Positions 9,084-17,763 of a stretch of 43,606 bases of DNA are shown one piece after another; position 1 is the first letter of the stretch, and every line of letters begins with the position of its first letter. The position numbers were made by a program, and so were the translations under genes. The DNA comes from Burkholderia sp. E7m39. GTDB lineage: Bacteria > Pseudomonadota > Gammaproteobacteria > Burkholderiales > Burkholderiaceae. The stretch spans positions 1 to 43,606 of the forward strand of contig BBSL01000196.1 in NCBI GenBank assembly GCA_001319865.1, given 5' to 3'. The notes beneath the pieces are model-generated. The model was given only the letters and a program-made list of their open reading frames with translations. It was not told the origin of the DNA and did no database searches.

Positions 9084-10031
9084 TCAGTAGAGGACGTTCT
9101 TCGCTTGCGGCGAATCGAGGTTCTGCTTGTCGACCATGACGACGCCCGTATCGACCAGCTTTGGCACCGGCTTGTGCTCGATCACGCCAATAACCGTCTC
9201 GATGCCCTTGTGTCCCATCTGCCACGATCCCTGCACGGCAATGGCCTGCACCGTTCCGTCGCGCACAAACCCTTGCAGATCCTCGTTGCCGTCGAAGCCG
9301 ATCGCGATGAGTTTGCCCGCCTTACCCGACTGCTTGAGCGCGCGGCCCACGCCAACCGCTGTCGGCTCGTTCGCGCCGAAGATGCCCTTCAGGTCGGGAT
9401 TGGCGGACAGCACGTCAGTGGTCTGGTTCAAAGCCATCGCCATCTGCGACTGCGAGTAGTACGGCCCGACGATCTGCAGCTTCGAGTGGCTCTCGATGTA
9501 TTTCCGGAACCCGCCCACGCGGCTCACTTCCGAGCCTGCACCGGGCACGTAAGACATAATCGCGATCTTGCCGGTTTGCCCGACGCGATCGATGAGCGCT
9601 TTGGCGCACAGCTCGCCCGCCTTCTCATTGTCGGTCGTGAGGAACGACTGGTAGTAAGGCTTGCCGGAATCAGAAATAGCCGAGTCGATGATCACGACGG
9701 GGATATGCGCATTCCACGCCTGCTTGATCGCGGGCACGAGTGCATCCGGATCGGAAGGCGCGAGCACGATGCCCGCGACGTGCCGGTTCACGGCATTCAC
9801 GACCATGTTGACTTCGTCGGTGATGTCGGACTCGGCGGCGGGGCCCTGAAATGTCATCGTGTAGCCCTTCGCGTCGCCCAGGGCGGCGTTGGCGCCTTTC
9901 TGCACGTTCTGCCAGTAATTTGAATTGACCGTCTTCACGATCACGGCAATCTCGCCGCCGGCCGCGAAGGCGCCCGTGCTGAATGCCGCGCAGAGCATGG
10001 CCGATACGGCCAGTATGGAAAACTTCTTCAT
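9084..10031 (-). CDS. Sugar ABC transporter periplasmic binding protein (ribose/galactose type)
   Basis: 315 residues. A cleavable signal peptide (MKKFSILAVSAMLCAAF, cleavage after AFA near residue 23) sends it to the periplasm. The mature part is a type-I periplasmic binding protein like RbsB: VKTVNSNYWQNVQKGA, then GIVLAPSDPDALVPA, then GKIAIMSYVPGAGSEV and GIFGANEPTAVGVGRA. A good ribosome site (AGGAGC) precedes the start. It is third in the operon after the ATPase and permease genes, an order common in this importer family. The neighbouring enzymes suggest a C6 aldose such as L-galactose or L-fucose as ligand; the sequence alone only says sugar. Confidence 0.93.
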   Translation of the reverse strand: MKKFSILAVSAMLCAAFSTGAFAAGGEIAVIVKTVNSNYWQNVQKGANAALGDAKGYTMTFQGPAAESDITDEVNMVVNAVNRHVAGIVLAPSDPDALVPAIKQAWNAHIPVVIIDSAISDSGKPYYQSFLTTDNEKAGELCAKALIDRVGQTGKIAIMSYVPGAGSEVSRVGGFRKYIESHSKLQIVGPYYSQSQMAMALNQTTDVLSANPDLKGIFGANEPTAVGVGRALKQSGKAGKLIAIGFDGNEDLQGFVRDGTVQAIAVQGSWQMGHKGIETVIGVIEHKPVPKLVDTGVVMVDKQNLDSPQAKNVLY

Positions 10032-10087
10032 GTCTCGCTCCTGTCTTTAGTGGTTGAACTTCTCCTGCCTGCCCCAGTGCGCCGTGC

Positions 10088-11119
10088 CTATCGTTTGCGG
10101 TTGCGAAGCTGATCGATCCAGACCGTGCCGAGAATCACCACACCGATGATGATCTGCTGGATGAAGCTCGAAACCCCATTCATGTTGAGGCCGTTGCGCA
10201 GCACGCCAATGACGAACGCGCCAATGGCGGTACCGGAAATCGTGCCGACGCCGCCCATCAGCGACGTTCCGCCAATCACCGAACTCGCGATTGCATCGAG
10301 TTCGTACATCACCCCTTCGTTCGGCTGCCCGGTCACGAGCCGGGACATCAGCACGCAGCCCGTCACGCCCGCCAGTGCGCCGGAAAGCACATACGTAAAG
10401 AGCTTGACGCCCTGCACATTGACGCCCGAAAGCCTTGCTGCTTCCGCGTTGGACCCGACCGCGTAGATGTGCCGGCCGAGCGACGTCCTCGAGAGCAGAA
10501 TGGAAACGACGACGAACAGCACGACCATGATGACGACGGGATACGGTATGCCGGGGAATGTCGTGTCGGGAAAACCGTCCGCGCCGATGTGAGAGATGCG
10601 GAAGAGGGCGCCATTGCCGAGTTCGCCGAACGCTTCACCGAGGTCTGACACGGGACGTGCGCCCGTGATCTGCAACGCCATCCCGCGCGCAACCAGCATC
10701 ATGCCGAGCGTGGCGATAAACGGCGGCAAGCCCATCCGCGTGACGCAGATGCCGTTGATGAGGCCGCACATCGCGCCCACCATCACGCCGGCCAGCATCG
10801 CAACGGGAACGGGCGCGCCCGCTTTCGCAAGCAGCGTCGCGCAGACGCCGGCGAGCGCGAGCACCGAGCCGACTGAAAGATCGATGCCGCCCGTGATGAT
10901 CACGCAGGTCGCTGCCACACCCAGATAGGCGATCGACGTGACCTGCAGACCGACCGTCATCAGGTTGTCGACCGAAAAGAACGCCTGGCTCGTAACCGAA
11001 AATGCAATCACGAGAATCACAAGGCTGCCCAACGCCGCAAATTTCTGGATGAGTTCACGCCGCCGCTGTTGCGCGGACCGGTCGGCCGCCTGGGAACGAT
11101 CTGATGTCATTTCAAGCAT
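10088..11119 (-). CDS. Sugar ABC transporter permease (RbsC type)
   Basis: 343 residues of a multi-pass inner-membrane permease. Landmarks are VIITGGIDLSVGSVLALAGV and GINGICVTRMGLPPFIATLG-like segments near the middle, and GGTSLMGGVGTISGTAIGA near the C-terminus, all typical of ribose-type permeases. The first ATG overlaps the stop of the upstream ATPase gene by eight bases; a second ATG three codons on (11110) is an equally possible start. The tight overlap points to coupled translation with the ATPase. Confidence 0.93.
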   Translation of the reverse strand: MLEMTSDRSQAADRSAQQRRRELIQKFAALGSLVILVIAFSVTSQAFFSVDNLMTVGLQVTSIAYLGVAATCVIITGGIDLSVGSVLALAGVCATLLAKAGAPVPVAMLAGVMVGAMCGLINGICVTRMGLPPFIATLGMMLVARGMALQITGARPVSDLGEAFGELGNGALFRISHIGADGFPDTTFPGIPYPVVIMVVLFVVVSILLSRTSLGRHIYAVGSNAEAARLSGVNVQGVKLFTYVLSGALAGVTGCVLMSRLVTGQPNEGVMYELDAIASSVIGGTSLMGGVGTISGTAIGAFVIGVLRNGLNMNGVSSFIQQIIIGVVILGTVWIDQLRNRKR

Positions 11120-12665
11120 AGGTTTGCCCCGACGCGTAGCGCATGATCTCCTCCTGACTGGTTTGATCCGTTTGAAGAATCGCGGCGATGCGGCCTTCGT
11201 GAAACACGGCGATCCGGTCCGTCATGCCGAGCAGTTCGGGAAGCTCCGAACTGATCAGCACGACGCCCACGCCATCGGCAGCAAGCCGGTCCATCAACCC
11301 GTAAATGGCAAACTTCGCTCCGACGTCGATACCGCGCGTGGGTTCGTCGAAGAAAAGGATTTTCGAGCCGCGATATAGCCACTTTCCAACCACGACCTTT
11401 TGCTGGTTGCCGCCGGAAAGGTTACGCGTGACCTGATTGACGGAAGGCGTGCGGATCGCGAGTTCCTGCACGTAGCGTGTGGCGATGCGCGCTTCCTCGT
11501 TGAACCGCAGGAATCCGGCGCGCGAGGCGATGCCGCGAACATTCGCGAGCGTGACATTCGCGGCAACGGGCATGCTGAGCGCGAGGCCTTCTTTCTTGCG
11601 GTCTTCCGACAGATAAGCAATACCGTGGCGAATCGCCTCGCGCGGGGAACGAATCGTGACCGGCTCGCCGTGCAGCCATATCGTGCCGCTGTCGAGCGGG
11701 TCGGCACCGAAAATGGCGCGCGCGACTTCGGTGCGGCCCGCGCCTATCAGGCCGGCGAAGCCAAGAATTTCGCCCTTGCGCAGCTCGAATGAAAGCGGCC
11801 CGAATACCGCTTCGCGCTGCAGGCCCTCGACGCTCAGCAACACCTCGTCGGTCGGCACCGACTGCCGTTGCGGATAGGCATCGTCGAGCGAGCGGCCGAC
11901 CATGCGCGCGACGACATCGTTGATGGTGAGCGCCGCGAAATTGTCGGTCGAGATGTGCCGGCCATCGCGCAACACCGTCACGCGGTCGACGATTTCTGCC
12001 ATCTCGTCGAGCCGATGCGAAATATAGAGAATCGCCACGCCCTGGGCTCGCAACTCCTTGATGATGCGAAAGAGGTGGACGGTTTCGGACTCGGTCAGTG
12101 ACGAGGTGGGTTCGTCCATGATCAGGATCTGCGCGTCGAGCGACAGAGCCTTCGCGATTTCCACCATCTGCTGCTGCGCGATGGACAGCGCGCCGACTTT
12201 TGTGGTGGGCGCGATAGATAAGCCGATGCGGGCGAGACATGCTTTGGCGTCGGCATTGAGCCTGCGCCTGTCGATGAAGGGACCGCGCTTGGGTTCACGC
12301 GCCAGAAAGAGATTTTCGGCGATGGAAAGATCGGGAACGAGGTTCAGTTCCTGATGAATGATCGCGATGCCCGCCGCCTGCGCATCGGATGTCGAGCGGA
12401 AATTCGCCTGCTCGCCTCGATAGAGGATGGTCCCTCCATCCGGACGGTACTGCCCGCTGATGATTTTCATCAGCGTCGATTTGCCTGCGCCGTTTTCGCC
12501 GCAAATGGCATGGACTTCGCCGCAGTGCAGGTCGAGGTTGATGCCGTCAAGCGCGATGACGCCGGGAAACTGCTTCCGAATCCCATCGAGCCGCAGGATC
12601 TCTCCCTTCCAGGCGTGACTGTTCGGCTTGCCGGTTGGCCCGGGCAGGCTCAGAGGCGTGCTCAT
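11112..12665 (-). CDS. Sugar ABC transporter ATP-binding protein (RbsA/MglA type, two NBDs)
   Basis: 517 residues with two ATP-binding cassettes in one chain, as in RbsA and MglA. The N-terminal cassette has Walker A GENGAGKST, the degenerate signature LSIAQQQ and Walker B ILIMDEPTSSL. The C-terminal cassette has a Walker-A-like GLIGAGRTEVARAIFG, as usual for this family, then LSGGNQQKVVVGKW and ILFFDEPTRGID. AGGAG lies just upstream of the ATG. This is the first gene of a six-gene minus-strand operon and is transcribed from the promoter at 12719-12747. Confidence 0.95.
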   Translation of the reverse strand: MSTPLSLPGPTGKPNSHAWKGEILRLDGIRKQFPGVIALDGINLDLHCGEVHAICGENGAGKSTLMKIISGQYRPDGGTILYRGEQANFRSTSDAQAAGIAIIHQELNLVPDLSIAENLFLAREPKRGPFIDRRRLNADAKACLARIGLSIAPTTKVGALSIAQQQMVEIAKALSLDAQILIMDEPTSSLTESETVHLFRIIKELRAQGVAILYISHRLDEMAEIVDRVTVLRDGRHISTDNFAALTINDVVARMVGRSLDDAYPQRQSVPTDEVLLSVEGLQREAVFGPLSFELRKGEILGFAGLIGAGRTEVARAIFGADPLDSGTIWLHGEPVTIRSPREAIRHGIAYLSEDRKKEGLALSMPVAANVTLANVRGIASRAGFLRFNEEARIATRYVQELAIRTPSVNQVTRNLSGGNQQKVVVGKWLYRGSKILFFDEPTRGIDVGAKFAIYGLMDRLAADGVGVVLISSELPELLGMTDRIAVFHEGRIAAILQTDQTSQEEIMRYASGQTYA

Positions 12666-12718
12666 CGTGTCTCCTGTGACGGCTGACCTGGCGGTGCTGG
12701 TCAGTCCAGTTGCAAAAC

Positions 12719-12747
12719 ATTAAAGCGCAATTTCGCCGATTGGTCAA
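12719..12747 (-). promoter_or_regulatory. Predicted sigma-70 promoter of the sugar operon
   Basis: Read on the minus strand, TTGACC (12747-12742) and TTTAAT (12724-12719) are separated by exactly 17 bases. Each differs from the consensus hexamer at one position. The ATPase start codon lies about 55 bases downstream. The -35 hexamer overlaps the palindrome at 12739-12781. Confidence 0.65.
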
Positions 12748-12781
12748 TCCAGTTTGAAATTTTCGAACTGCCCTTACCAAT
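12739..12781. promoter_or_regulatory. Nested palindrome, likely operator of the FadR-type regulator
   Basis: Two inverted repeats share one centre at 12760. The inner repeat is AGTTTGAAA-T-TTTCGAACT (one mismatch) and the outer pair is ATTGGT ... ACCAAT. It lies between the divergent sugar operon and the GntR/FadR-type gene and covers the -35 box of the sugar promoter, as expected for a repressor site. Binding by that regulator is inferred. Confidence 0.55.
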
Positions 12782-12891
12782 ATTGGATAGTCTTTGATGT
12801 ACGGGGTCGTTTGCGCGGCGGCATTGGCCGCTGCTAGACTTCGCCACGACGCCGTTCCTGGCGTTTTCTGTGAATCGGACGCTGGCCGTTT

Positions 12892-13593
12892 ATGAAATCA
12901 CAAGAGCCCAAGCGGCTTTACCAATCCGTCGCAGCGGAGATCCTTACCCTGATCCGCCAGGGCGAATTCCCGGTCGGCGAGCGTTTGCCGGCCGAGCGCG
13001 AACTGGCCTTGAGGCTCGGCGTTTCGCGTCCTTCATTGCGCGAGGCGTTGATTGCGCTCGAGATTGATGGCCGCGTCGAAATCCGGATGGGTTCGGGTGT
13101 CTACGTGCGCGATACGGGCGCTGACGATGAAAGCGCTGTTGGCGCGCTGGGCGACAGTCCATCCGAACTGATGCAGGCTCGCGCGGCCATTGAAGGCAGT
13201 GTCGCGGCACTTGCTGCTGCACATATGACGGCTGCTATGGCTGGCCGCTTGAAGCGAACGGTAGACCGGATGCGCAGGCTCGCCGCGCTCGGCAAGACGC
13301 CCGTCGACGCCGACCGTCAGTTTCATATGCTGGTCGCGGAGGCCGCCGGCAATTCGGTGCTCGCGCGCTTTGTGGGCGAACTGTTCGATAGCCGCCACGA
13401 TCCCATTGCGGCAGCGATGCGGGGTCACACGGAAAGCGCGAAGACATGGACCGATGCGGTGCGGGAACATGAGGAGATCCTGCGGGCATTGCAGTCGGGT
13501 GACCCGATCGCTGCGCAAACCGCGATGCGCGCTCATCTCATGGCTTCGGAAGAGCGTTGGATTGGCGGCGTGCTCAAGCGCGATAGCGACTGA
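12892..13593 (+). CDS. GntR-family (FadR/FCD type) transcriptional regulator
   Basis: 233 residues. The winged helix-turn-helix spans about residues 9-72, with the family hallmarks LPAERELALRLGVSRPSLRE and GRVEIRMGSGVYV. The C-terminal half (about 95-220) is an all-helical FCD effector domain that in relatives binds sugar acids and other organic acids, often through a metal. It is divergent from the sugar operon, with a nested palindrome in the shared control region. It is therefore the likely local repressor, released by a sugar or sugar acid of the pathway (inference). Confidence 0.92.
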   Translation: MKSQEPKRLYQSVAAEILTLIRQGEFPVGERLPAERELALRLGVSRPSLREALIALEIDGRVEIRMGSGVYVRDTGADDESAVGALGDSPSELMQARAAIEGSVAALAAAHMTAAMAGRLKRTVDRMRRLAALGKTPVDADRQFHMLVAEAAGNSVLARFVGELFDSRHDPIAAAMRGHTESAKTWTDAVREHEEILRALQSGDPIAAQTAMRAHLMASEERWIGGVLKRDSD

Positions 13594-13607
13594 GACAACG
13601 CCGTCGC

Positions 13608-14543
13608 GTGTTTTCTGCAAGGTGTGTTGAGCGGTTTCTTGCGCGGCCGACAGTGCAGTCCGCAAATCCGCTGTTGCGGGATCCGAATGTCGGCATTACC
13701 AATCAGGTGGCCAATCACGCGGGCAATGTCGTGGGTGCGGCGCTGTCGGGGTGGCTCGGCTGGCGGTATGGACTCGGCGCGATCTTCGCGCTGACGGGCG
13801 GCTTCGGTGCGTTGACGGTCATCTCGACGCTGCTGATCCGCCGCGATGCCATCGATCACGACCGCGCGCGCGGCCTCGCCTCGGGGTCGTCCGCACATCA
13901 GCGACAGCGCGTGAGCGGCTTTCGCGTATTGTTGACCTGCCGTCCGCTGTTGCTGCTGGCCGCCGCGCTCGCGATGTTTCACCTCGGCAATGCGGCGATG
14001 CTGCCGCTCTATGGTCTTGCCGTCGTTGCCGCGCACAAGGGCAACCCAAGCGCCTTCACTGCGCAGACCATCGTCGTCGCGCAACTGCTGATGGTCGCCG
14101 TCGCGCGCATCGCGAACCGGCTGATCCAGCGGCTCGGCTACTGGGGCGTCATCCTGCTCACCGTTCTCGCGCTGCCATTGCGCGGTCTGGTCGCGGCATT
14201 GTTTATCTCGGCCTGGGGCGTGTGGCCCGTCCAGGCTCTGGACGGCATCGGTGCGGGGCTGCAAAGCGTGGCGGTTCCGGCGCTCATCGTGCGGCTGCTG
14301 CAAGGCTCGGGCCGCGTGAACGTGGGGCAGGGCGTGGTGATGACGGTGCAGGGCATCGGTGCCGCGCTGAGTCCCGCGTTGGGCGGCATGCTTGCACAGC
14401 ACTTCGGCTACGCGGCGGCATTTCTCGTGCTGGGCGCCGTATCGACGGGGTCGCTCGCGCTGTGGTTGCTGTTCGGTACATCACTGAAGAAGGCCTGCAG
14501 CGTTCGTCGCGACCCGGTTAGCTCTGGCTCACTCGCTACATGA
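13608..14543 (+). pseudogene. MFS transporter, 5'-truncated remnant
   Basis: About 290 codons of a major facilitator transporter without its front end. Homology begins near 13690 (ITNQVANHAGNVVGAALSGW), which corresponds to the region around the fourth and fifth helices of a full-length, roughly 400-residue member. The first helices, including the signature loop between helices 2 and 3, are absent. The remaining part has further hydrophobic helices and the late motif VNVGQGVVMTVQGIGAALSP. The frame has only a GTG at 13608 without a ribosome site and follows the GntR gene by 14 bases. I read it as a decayed gene, perhaps once an efflux or sugar transporter attached to the neighbouring regulator. 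Confidence 0.75.
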
Positions 14544-14573
14544 CCAGGTAACGCGCAACATCCATGCTTTCAT

Positions 14574-14597
14574 CCTGTCCGACCGGCGCAGGACGGG
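14574..14597. terminator. Weak hairpin between convergent genes
   Basis: CCTGTCC / GGACGGG (one wobble pair) around a ten-base loop, between the ends of the MFS remnant and the LysR gene. No T-run. A possible weak bidirectional terminator. Confidence 0.3.
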
Positions 14598-14644
14598 GAA
14601 GCACGGACATCTAGTCGAGCGGGCTTATCCAATCCGCGAGCACA

Positions 14645-15562
14645 TCATTTCGGCCATCGCCAGGTTGGATCGGAGAGATATTCGGCGAAGTAATCGGACA
14701 ACGCCGAGACCTTCGCGGGTCGCGCACGCGCGGACGGCGTAACGAAGTAGAGGCCGCCTCGCGTCAGCGACCAGTCGGTCAATATCGCTTCGAGCCGACC
14801 ATCGGCCAGATATTCACCGGCGATGAACTCGGGCAACTCGGCGATCGCCAGACCGTCGAGCAGCGTGGGCAACAGTGCATCGGAATTCGTCACGCGCAGC
14901 GGGCCCGTCGGCATCACCGCTTCCTCGTCGCCGGCGTCGTTCGTGAAACGCCACACATCGCTGCGCGCGCGATACGCGTACGACAGACATGGCCGATCCA
15001 CCAGCTCGCGCGGATGCGTGGGCCGCCCTTCGCGCCGCAGATACTCCGGCGACGCCACCACGAATTGCGTCACCGCGCACAGCCGGCGCGCCACCAGCGA
15101 CGAATCCGGCAACGCGGCAATACGCAGCGCGGCGTCGAAGCCATCCGCGACCAGATCCACCGGCGCATCCGATAGATGCAAGTCGATCGACACCTCCGGA
15201 TAGGCGCGAAAGAAGCCCGGCAGCAGCGGCGCGACGCAGCGCAGCCCGAATGCCATCGGCACGGCGAGGCGCACCAGCCCGCGCGGCTGCAGCGACATCT
15301 CGCGCGCCGCACTTTCGGCCTCCTCGGCTTGCCGGTAGATCTCGCCGGCTTTCTCGCAGATCGTCCGGCCGAACTCGGTGAGCGACAGCTGGCGTGACGT
15401 GCGGTTGAAAAGCCGTGCGCCCAGCCGATCCTCCAGGCGGGCCACGCCGCGCGAGACCGTCGCCACCGACACGCTCATTGCACGCGCCGCCGCCACGAAC
15501 GATCCCTCCTCGGCGACCTTCGCGAACATCGCCAGTCCTTCGAAATCAGGCAGCCTCGCCAT
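14645..15562 (-). CDS. LysR-family transcriptional regulator
   Basis: 305 residues. N-terminal helix-turn-helix at about 5-64 (FAKVAEEGSFVAAARAMSVS, then RLEDRLGARLFNRTSR), followed by a LysR substrate-binding domain to the C-terminus (GLVRLAVPMAFGLRCVAP onward). It belongs to the large LysR group often found divergent from a single oxidoreductase gene. The neighbour at 15706, an SDR, is arranged exactly so, and the shared control region holds a TGCAA-N7-TTGCA site. Effector unknown. Confidence 0.92.
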   Translation of the reverse strand: MARLPDFEGLAMFAKVAEEGSFVAAARAMSVSVATVSRGVARLEDRLGARLFNRTSRQLSLTEFGRTICEKAGEIYRQAEEAESAAREMSLQPRGLVRLAVPMAFGLRCVAPLLPGFFRAYPEVSIDLHLSDAPVDLVADGFDAALRIAALPDSSLVARRLCAVTQFVVASPEYLRREGRPTHPRELVDRPCLSYAYRARSDVWRFTNDAGDEEAVMPTGPLRVTNSDALLPTLLDGLAIAELPEFIAGEYLADGRLEAILTDWSLTRGGLYFVTPSARARPAKVSALSDYFAEYLSDPTWRWPK

Positions 15563-15583
15563 TCGTTCTCATCATTTCATTTA

Positions 15584-15600
15584 TGCAACGTTAGATTGCA
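15584..15600. promoter_or_regulatory. Candidate LysR operator in front of the SDR gene
   Basis: Inverted repeat TGCAA-N7-TTGCA in the 143-base divergent region between the LysR gene and the SDR gene. It contains the T-N11-A pattern preferred by LysR regulators. Function inferred from position and symmetry. Confidence 0.45.
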
Positions 15601-15705
15601 ATCAATTCTATTTCGAAAAGATGGTGCCGTCGATATTCTCCTTTCATCGCAGCACGCAACACCGAACGTCAACCACCCACTGAACGAAACGAAAGGAGCC
15701 ATACC

Positions 15706-16470
15706 ATGGCACGCACACTCGACAACAAGATCGCACTCGTCACCGGCGCAAGCAGCGGCATCGGCCTCGCCACCGCCCAGCGCTTCGCGGCCGAAGGCGC
15801 GCACGTCTACCTCACGGGCCGCCGTCAGGCCGAACTCGACGCCGCCGTGAAGGGCATCCGCGAAGCGGGCGGCAAGGCAACCGGCGTACGCGTCGACTCC
15901 ACCAGGCTCGGCGAGCTCGATGCGCTGTATGCGCAGATTCAGGAAGAACAGGGACGTCTGGACGTGCTGTTCGCAAACGCGGGCGGCGGCTCGATGCTGC
16001 CGTTTGGCAACATCACCGAAGAGCACTTTGACGACACGTTCAATCGGAATGTGAAGGGCGTGCTGTTCACGGTTCAAAAGGCGCTGCCGCTGCTGGCCAA
16101 GGGGGCGTCGGTGATTCTCACGGGTTCGACGGCCGGCAGCGCGGGCACGGCGGCATTCAGCGTCTATTCGGCTTCCAAGGCGGCAGTGCGCTCGTTTGCA
16201 CGCAACTGGATTCTCGATCTCAAGGACCGCCAGATTCGCGTCAACACGATCAGCCCGGGCGCGACCCGCACGCCGGGCCTGCTCGATCTGGCCGGCGACG
16301 ACGCCGCCCAGCGCCAGGGTCTCGCCGATTACCTCGCGGCGCAAATCCCGATGGGGCGTCTCGGCGAACCCGGCGAAATCGCGAGCGCGGCGCTGTTCCT
16401 CGCCTCGGACGATTCGAGCTTCGTGAACGGTATCGAGCTGTTTGTCGATGGCGGTCAACAGCAGATCTGA
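15706..16470 (+). CDS. SDR-family NAD(P)-dependent oxidoreductase
   Basis: 254 residues of a classical short-chain dehydrogenase. Cofactor motif TGASSGIG at 13-20, NAG at 91-93, catalytic Ser141, Tyr154 and Lys158 (YSASK), and the C-terminal [20 protein letters not shown] typical of the class. TGRRQ near 37-41 favours NADP(H). The gene starts after a good AGGAG site, alone on its transcript, followed by a strong hairpin, and is probably controlled by the divergent LysR gene. Substrate unknown; the family covers many alcohols, ketones and acyl carriers. Confidence 0.92.
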   Translation: MARTLDNKIALVTGASSGIGLATAQRFAAEGAHVYLTGRRQAELDAAVKGIREAGGKATGVRVDSTRLGELDALYAQIQEEQGRLDVLFANAGGGSMLPFGNITEEHFDDTFNRNVKGVLFTVQKALPLLAKGASVILTGSTAGSAGTAAFSVYSASKAAVRSFARNWILDLKDRQIRVNTISPGATRTPGLLDLAGDDAAQRQGLADYLAAQIPMGRLGEPGEIASAALFLASDDSSFVNGIELFVDGGQQQI

Positions 16471-16530
16471 GTTCGCTCGCGCACGTGGATGCGGTCATCG
16501 ACGATCGCATCCAGCCAGGCTCGCTCGAAC
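16471..16530 (+). terminator. Strong hairpin after the SDR gene
   Basis: TGGATGCGGTC (16486-16496) pairs with GATCGCATCCA (16503-16513), 11 pairs with one G-T wobble and a six-base loop. An outer pair GTTCG (16471-16475) / CGAAC (16526-16530) encloses it. It lies directly after the SDR stop. The rest of the gap up to 16647 shows no recognisable gene. Confidence 0.5.
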
Positions 16531-16647
16531 GGAGTGCCATCACTGCTGGCCCACTTCCAGGCAGCGCTTGTCATTCGCGATGGGTGCGGTAGCGCGGTCG
16601 GGCTCAAGGCATCTGCATAACGACTTGCTGGCGCGCGGCACCGGACA

Positions 16648-17583
16648 TCACGTGTCGCCGCCATGTTTGGCGTTCAACTCGTCGATCAGCTGTCTCGCAC
16701 CGGGCGAGAGTTGCGCGCCTTTTCGGGTGACGAGTTCATAAGGTTCGCTACGCGAAGCAAGATGCAGCGGAAGGATGCACGTCATCCCGTGACTGGCAAA
16801 AAACTGCGCGACGTCGATCGACACCAGCGCGACGAACGACGGATTGCTCTGCAGCAGCGCGAGCGTGGCGAATGCCGACGTCGTTTCGAGCAGATGCATC
16901 GGAAAGCGAATGTCGGCTTCGCGGAACTCGCGCTCCAGCAAGAGCCGCATCGGCATGTTCGCGCGATACACCACCCAGCGATATTCCGCCGCGTCCTGAA
17001 GCCTGACCTTCTTCGCGCGCCGCAGCGGATGCTGCACATTGGCCACGACGGCGAGCGTCTCCTCCTGCAGCCGCGTGGTTTCGTAGTGCTGCGGCGTCTG
17101 GCTGATCGTCGTGCGACAGATGGCCAGATCCAGACGGCCTTCGTCGATCTGACTGAGCAACATCGCGCTCGTGTCTTCGACGATTTCGACTGAAATTTCC
17201 GGGTTTCGCGCGATCAGCGACGTAATCGCATCGGTGAGCAGCGGCACCGCGCCCATGATCACACCGACGGCCACGCGGCCGCCCTGGCCGCGCATGATCC
17301 CGACGATCTCTTCACGCATGTGCGACAGATCGGTGTGGATCAGGCGCGCATAGCGAATCACGCAGCGTCCCGCTTCCGTCGGTTCGAGTCCCCGGTTCGT
17401 GCGGTTGAACAGCGGTGTCCCGAAGGTCGTTTCGATTTCCTGCAAGGCCTTGCTGGCGCCCGGCTGCGTGAGCGCCACCTGCTGCGCCGCCTTCAGCAAC
17501 GAGCCGTGATCGCCGAGAGCGATCAGCAGTCGCAGTTGCTTCAGATGGAGGCGGGAAATGATGGAGTTGAGCGGCGGTGTCAT
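16648..17583 (-). CDS. LysR-family transcriptional regulator
   Basis: 311 residues, LysR type. The helix-turn-helix spans about residues 11-70 (HLKQLRLLIALGDHGSLLKA, then QPGASKALQEIE), and FNRTNRGLEPTEAG marks the start of the linker. The effector domain follows and contains VAVGVIMGAVPLLTDAI. The frame extends four codons upstream to a TTG, but the ATG at 17583 is the conventional start; no clear ribosome site is seen. It is divergent from the operon beginning with the iron alcohol dehydrogenase, with an inverted repeat between them, so it is the likely activator of that operon. Confidence 0.92.
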   Translation of the reverse strand: MTPPLNSIISRLHLKQLRLLIALGDHGSLLKAAQQVALTQPGASKALQEIETTFGTPLFNRTNRGLEPTEAGRCVIRYARLIHTDLSHMREEIVGIMRGQGGRVAVGVIMGAVPLLTDAITSLIARNPEISVEIVEDTSAMLLSQIDEGRLDLAICRTTISQTPQHYETTRLQEETLAVVANVQHPLRRAKKVRLQDAAEYRWVVYRANMPMRLLLEREFREADIRFPMHLLETTSAFATLALLQSNPSFVALVSIDVAQFFASHGMTCILPLHLASRSEPYELVTRKGAQLSPGARQLIDELNAKHGGDT

Positions 17584-17616
17584 TGGGTTGAGCAAAAGTT
17601 ATAGCTGTATCAAAAC

Positions 17617-17652
17617 TTCTCAATTACTGAGAAATGGACGTCTCCTTATACT
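17617..17652 (+). promoter_or_regulatory. LysR operator and -10 box of the Fe-ADH operon
   Basis: TTCTCA-ATTAC-TGAGAA (17617-17633) is a perfect six-base inverted repeat in the divergent LysR control region. TATACT at 17647-17652 is a good -10 box. The place of the -35 box is covered by the repeat and has no good match, which suits a promoter that depends on an activator. Confidence 0.45.
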
Positions 17653-17763
17653 GGCTGCAAACGGTGTCTAAAAAGCGCCAGCATCAACGCGACGGTCGGG
17701 TTATGGGCCGTTGGAGTCCGGCGCCGCAGCGCCCACAGCCACTATAACTGACGCTCATTCCCC

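Noticed and set aside
5698..12665. Complete L-fucose degradation pathway
   Set aside because: The aldo/keto reductase could act on L-fucose, but there is no fuconate dehydratase or SDR/FAH pair in this operon. A 6-deoxy acid also cannot give the tagaturonate-type substrate that the UxaB-like enzyme implies.
16455..16664. Small minus-strand open frame between the SDR and LysR genes
   Set aside because: No family resemblance. It covers the hairpin at 16486-16513, and the frame is probably incidental.
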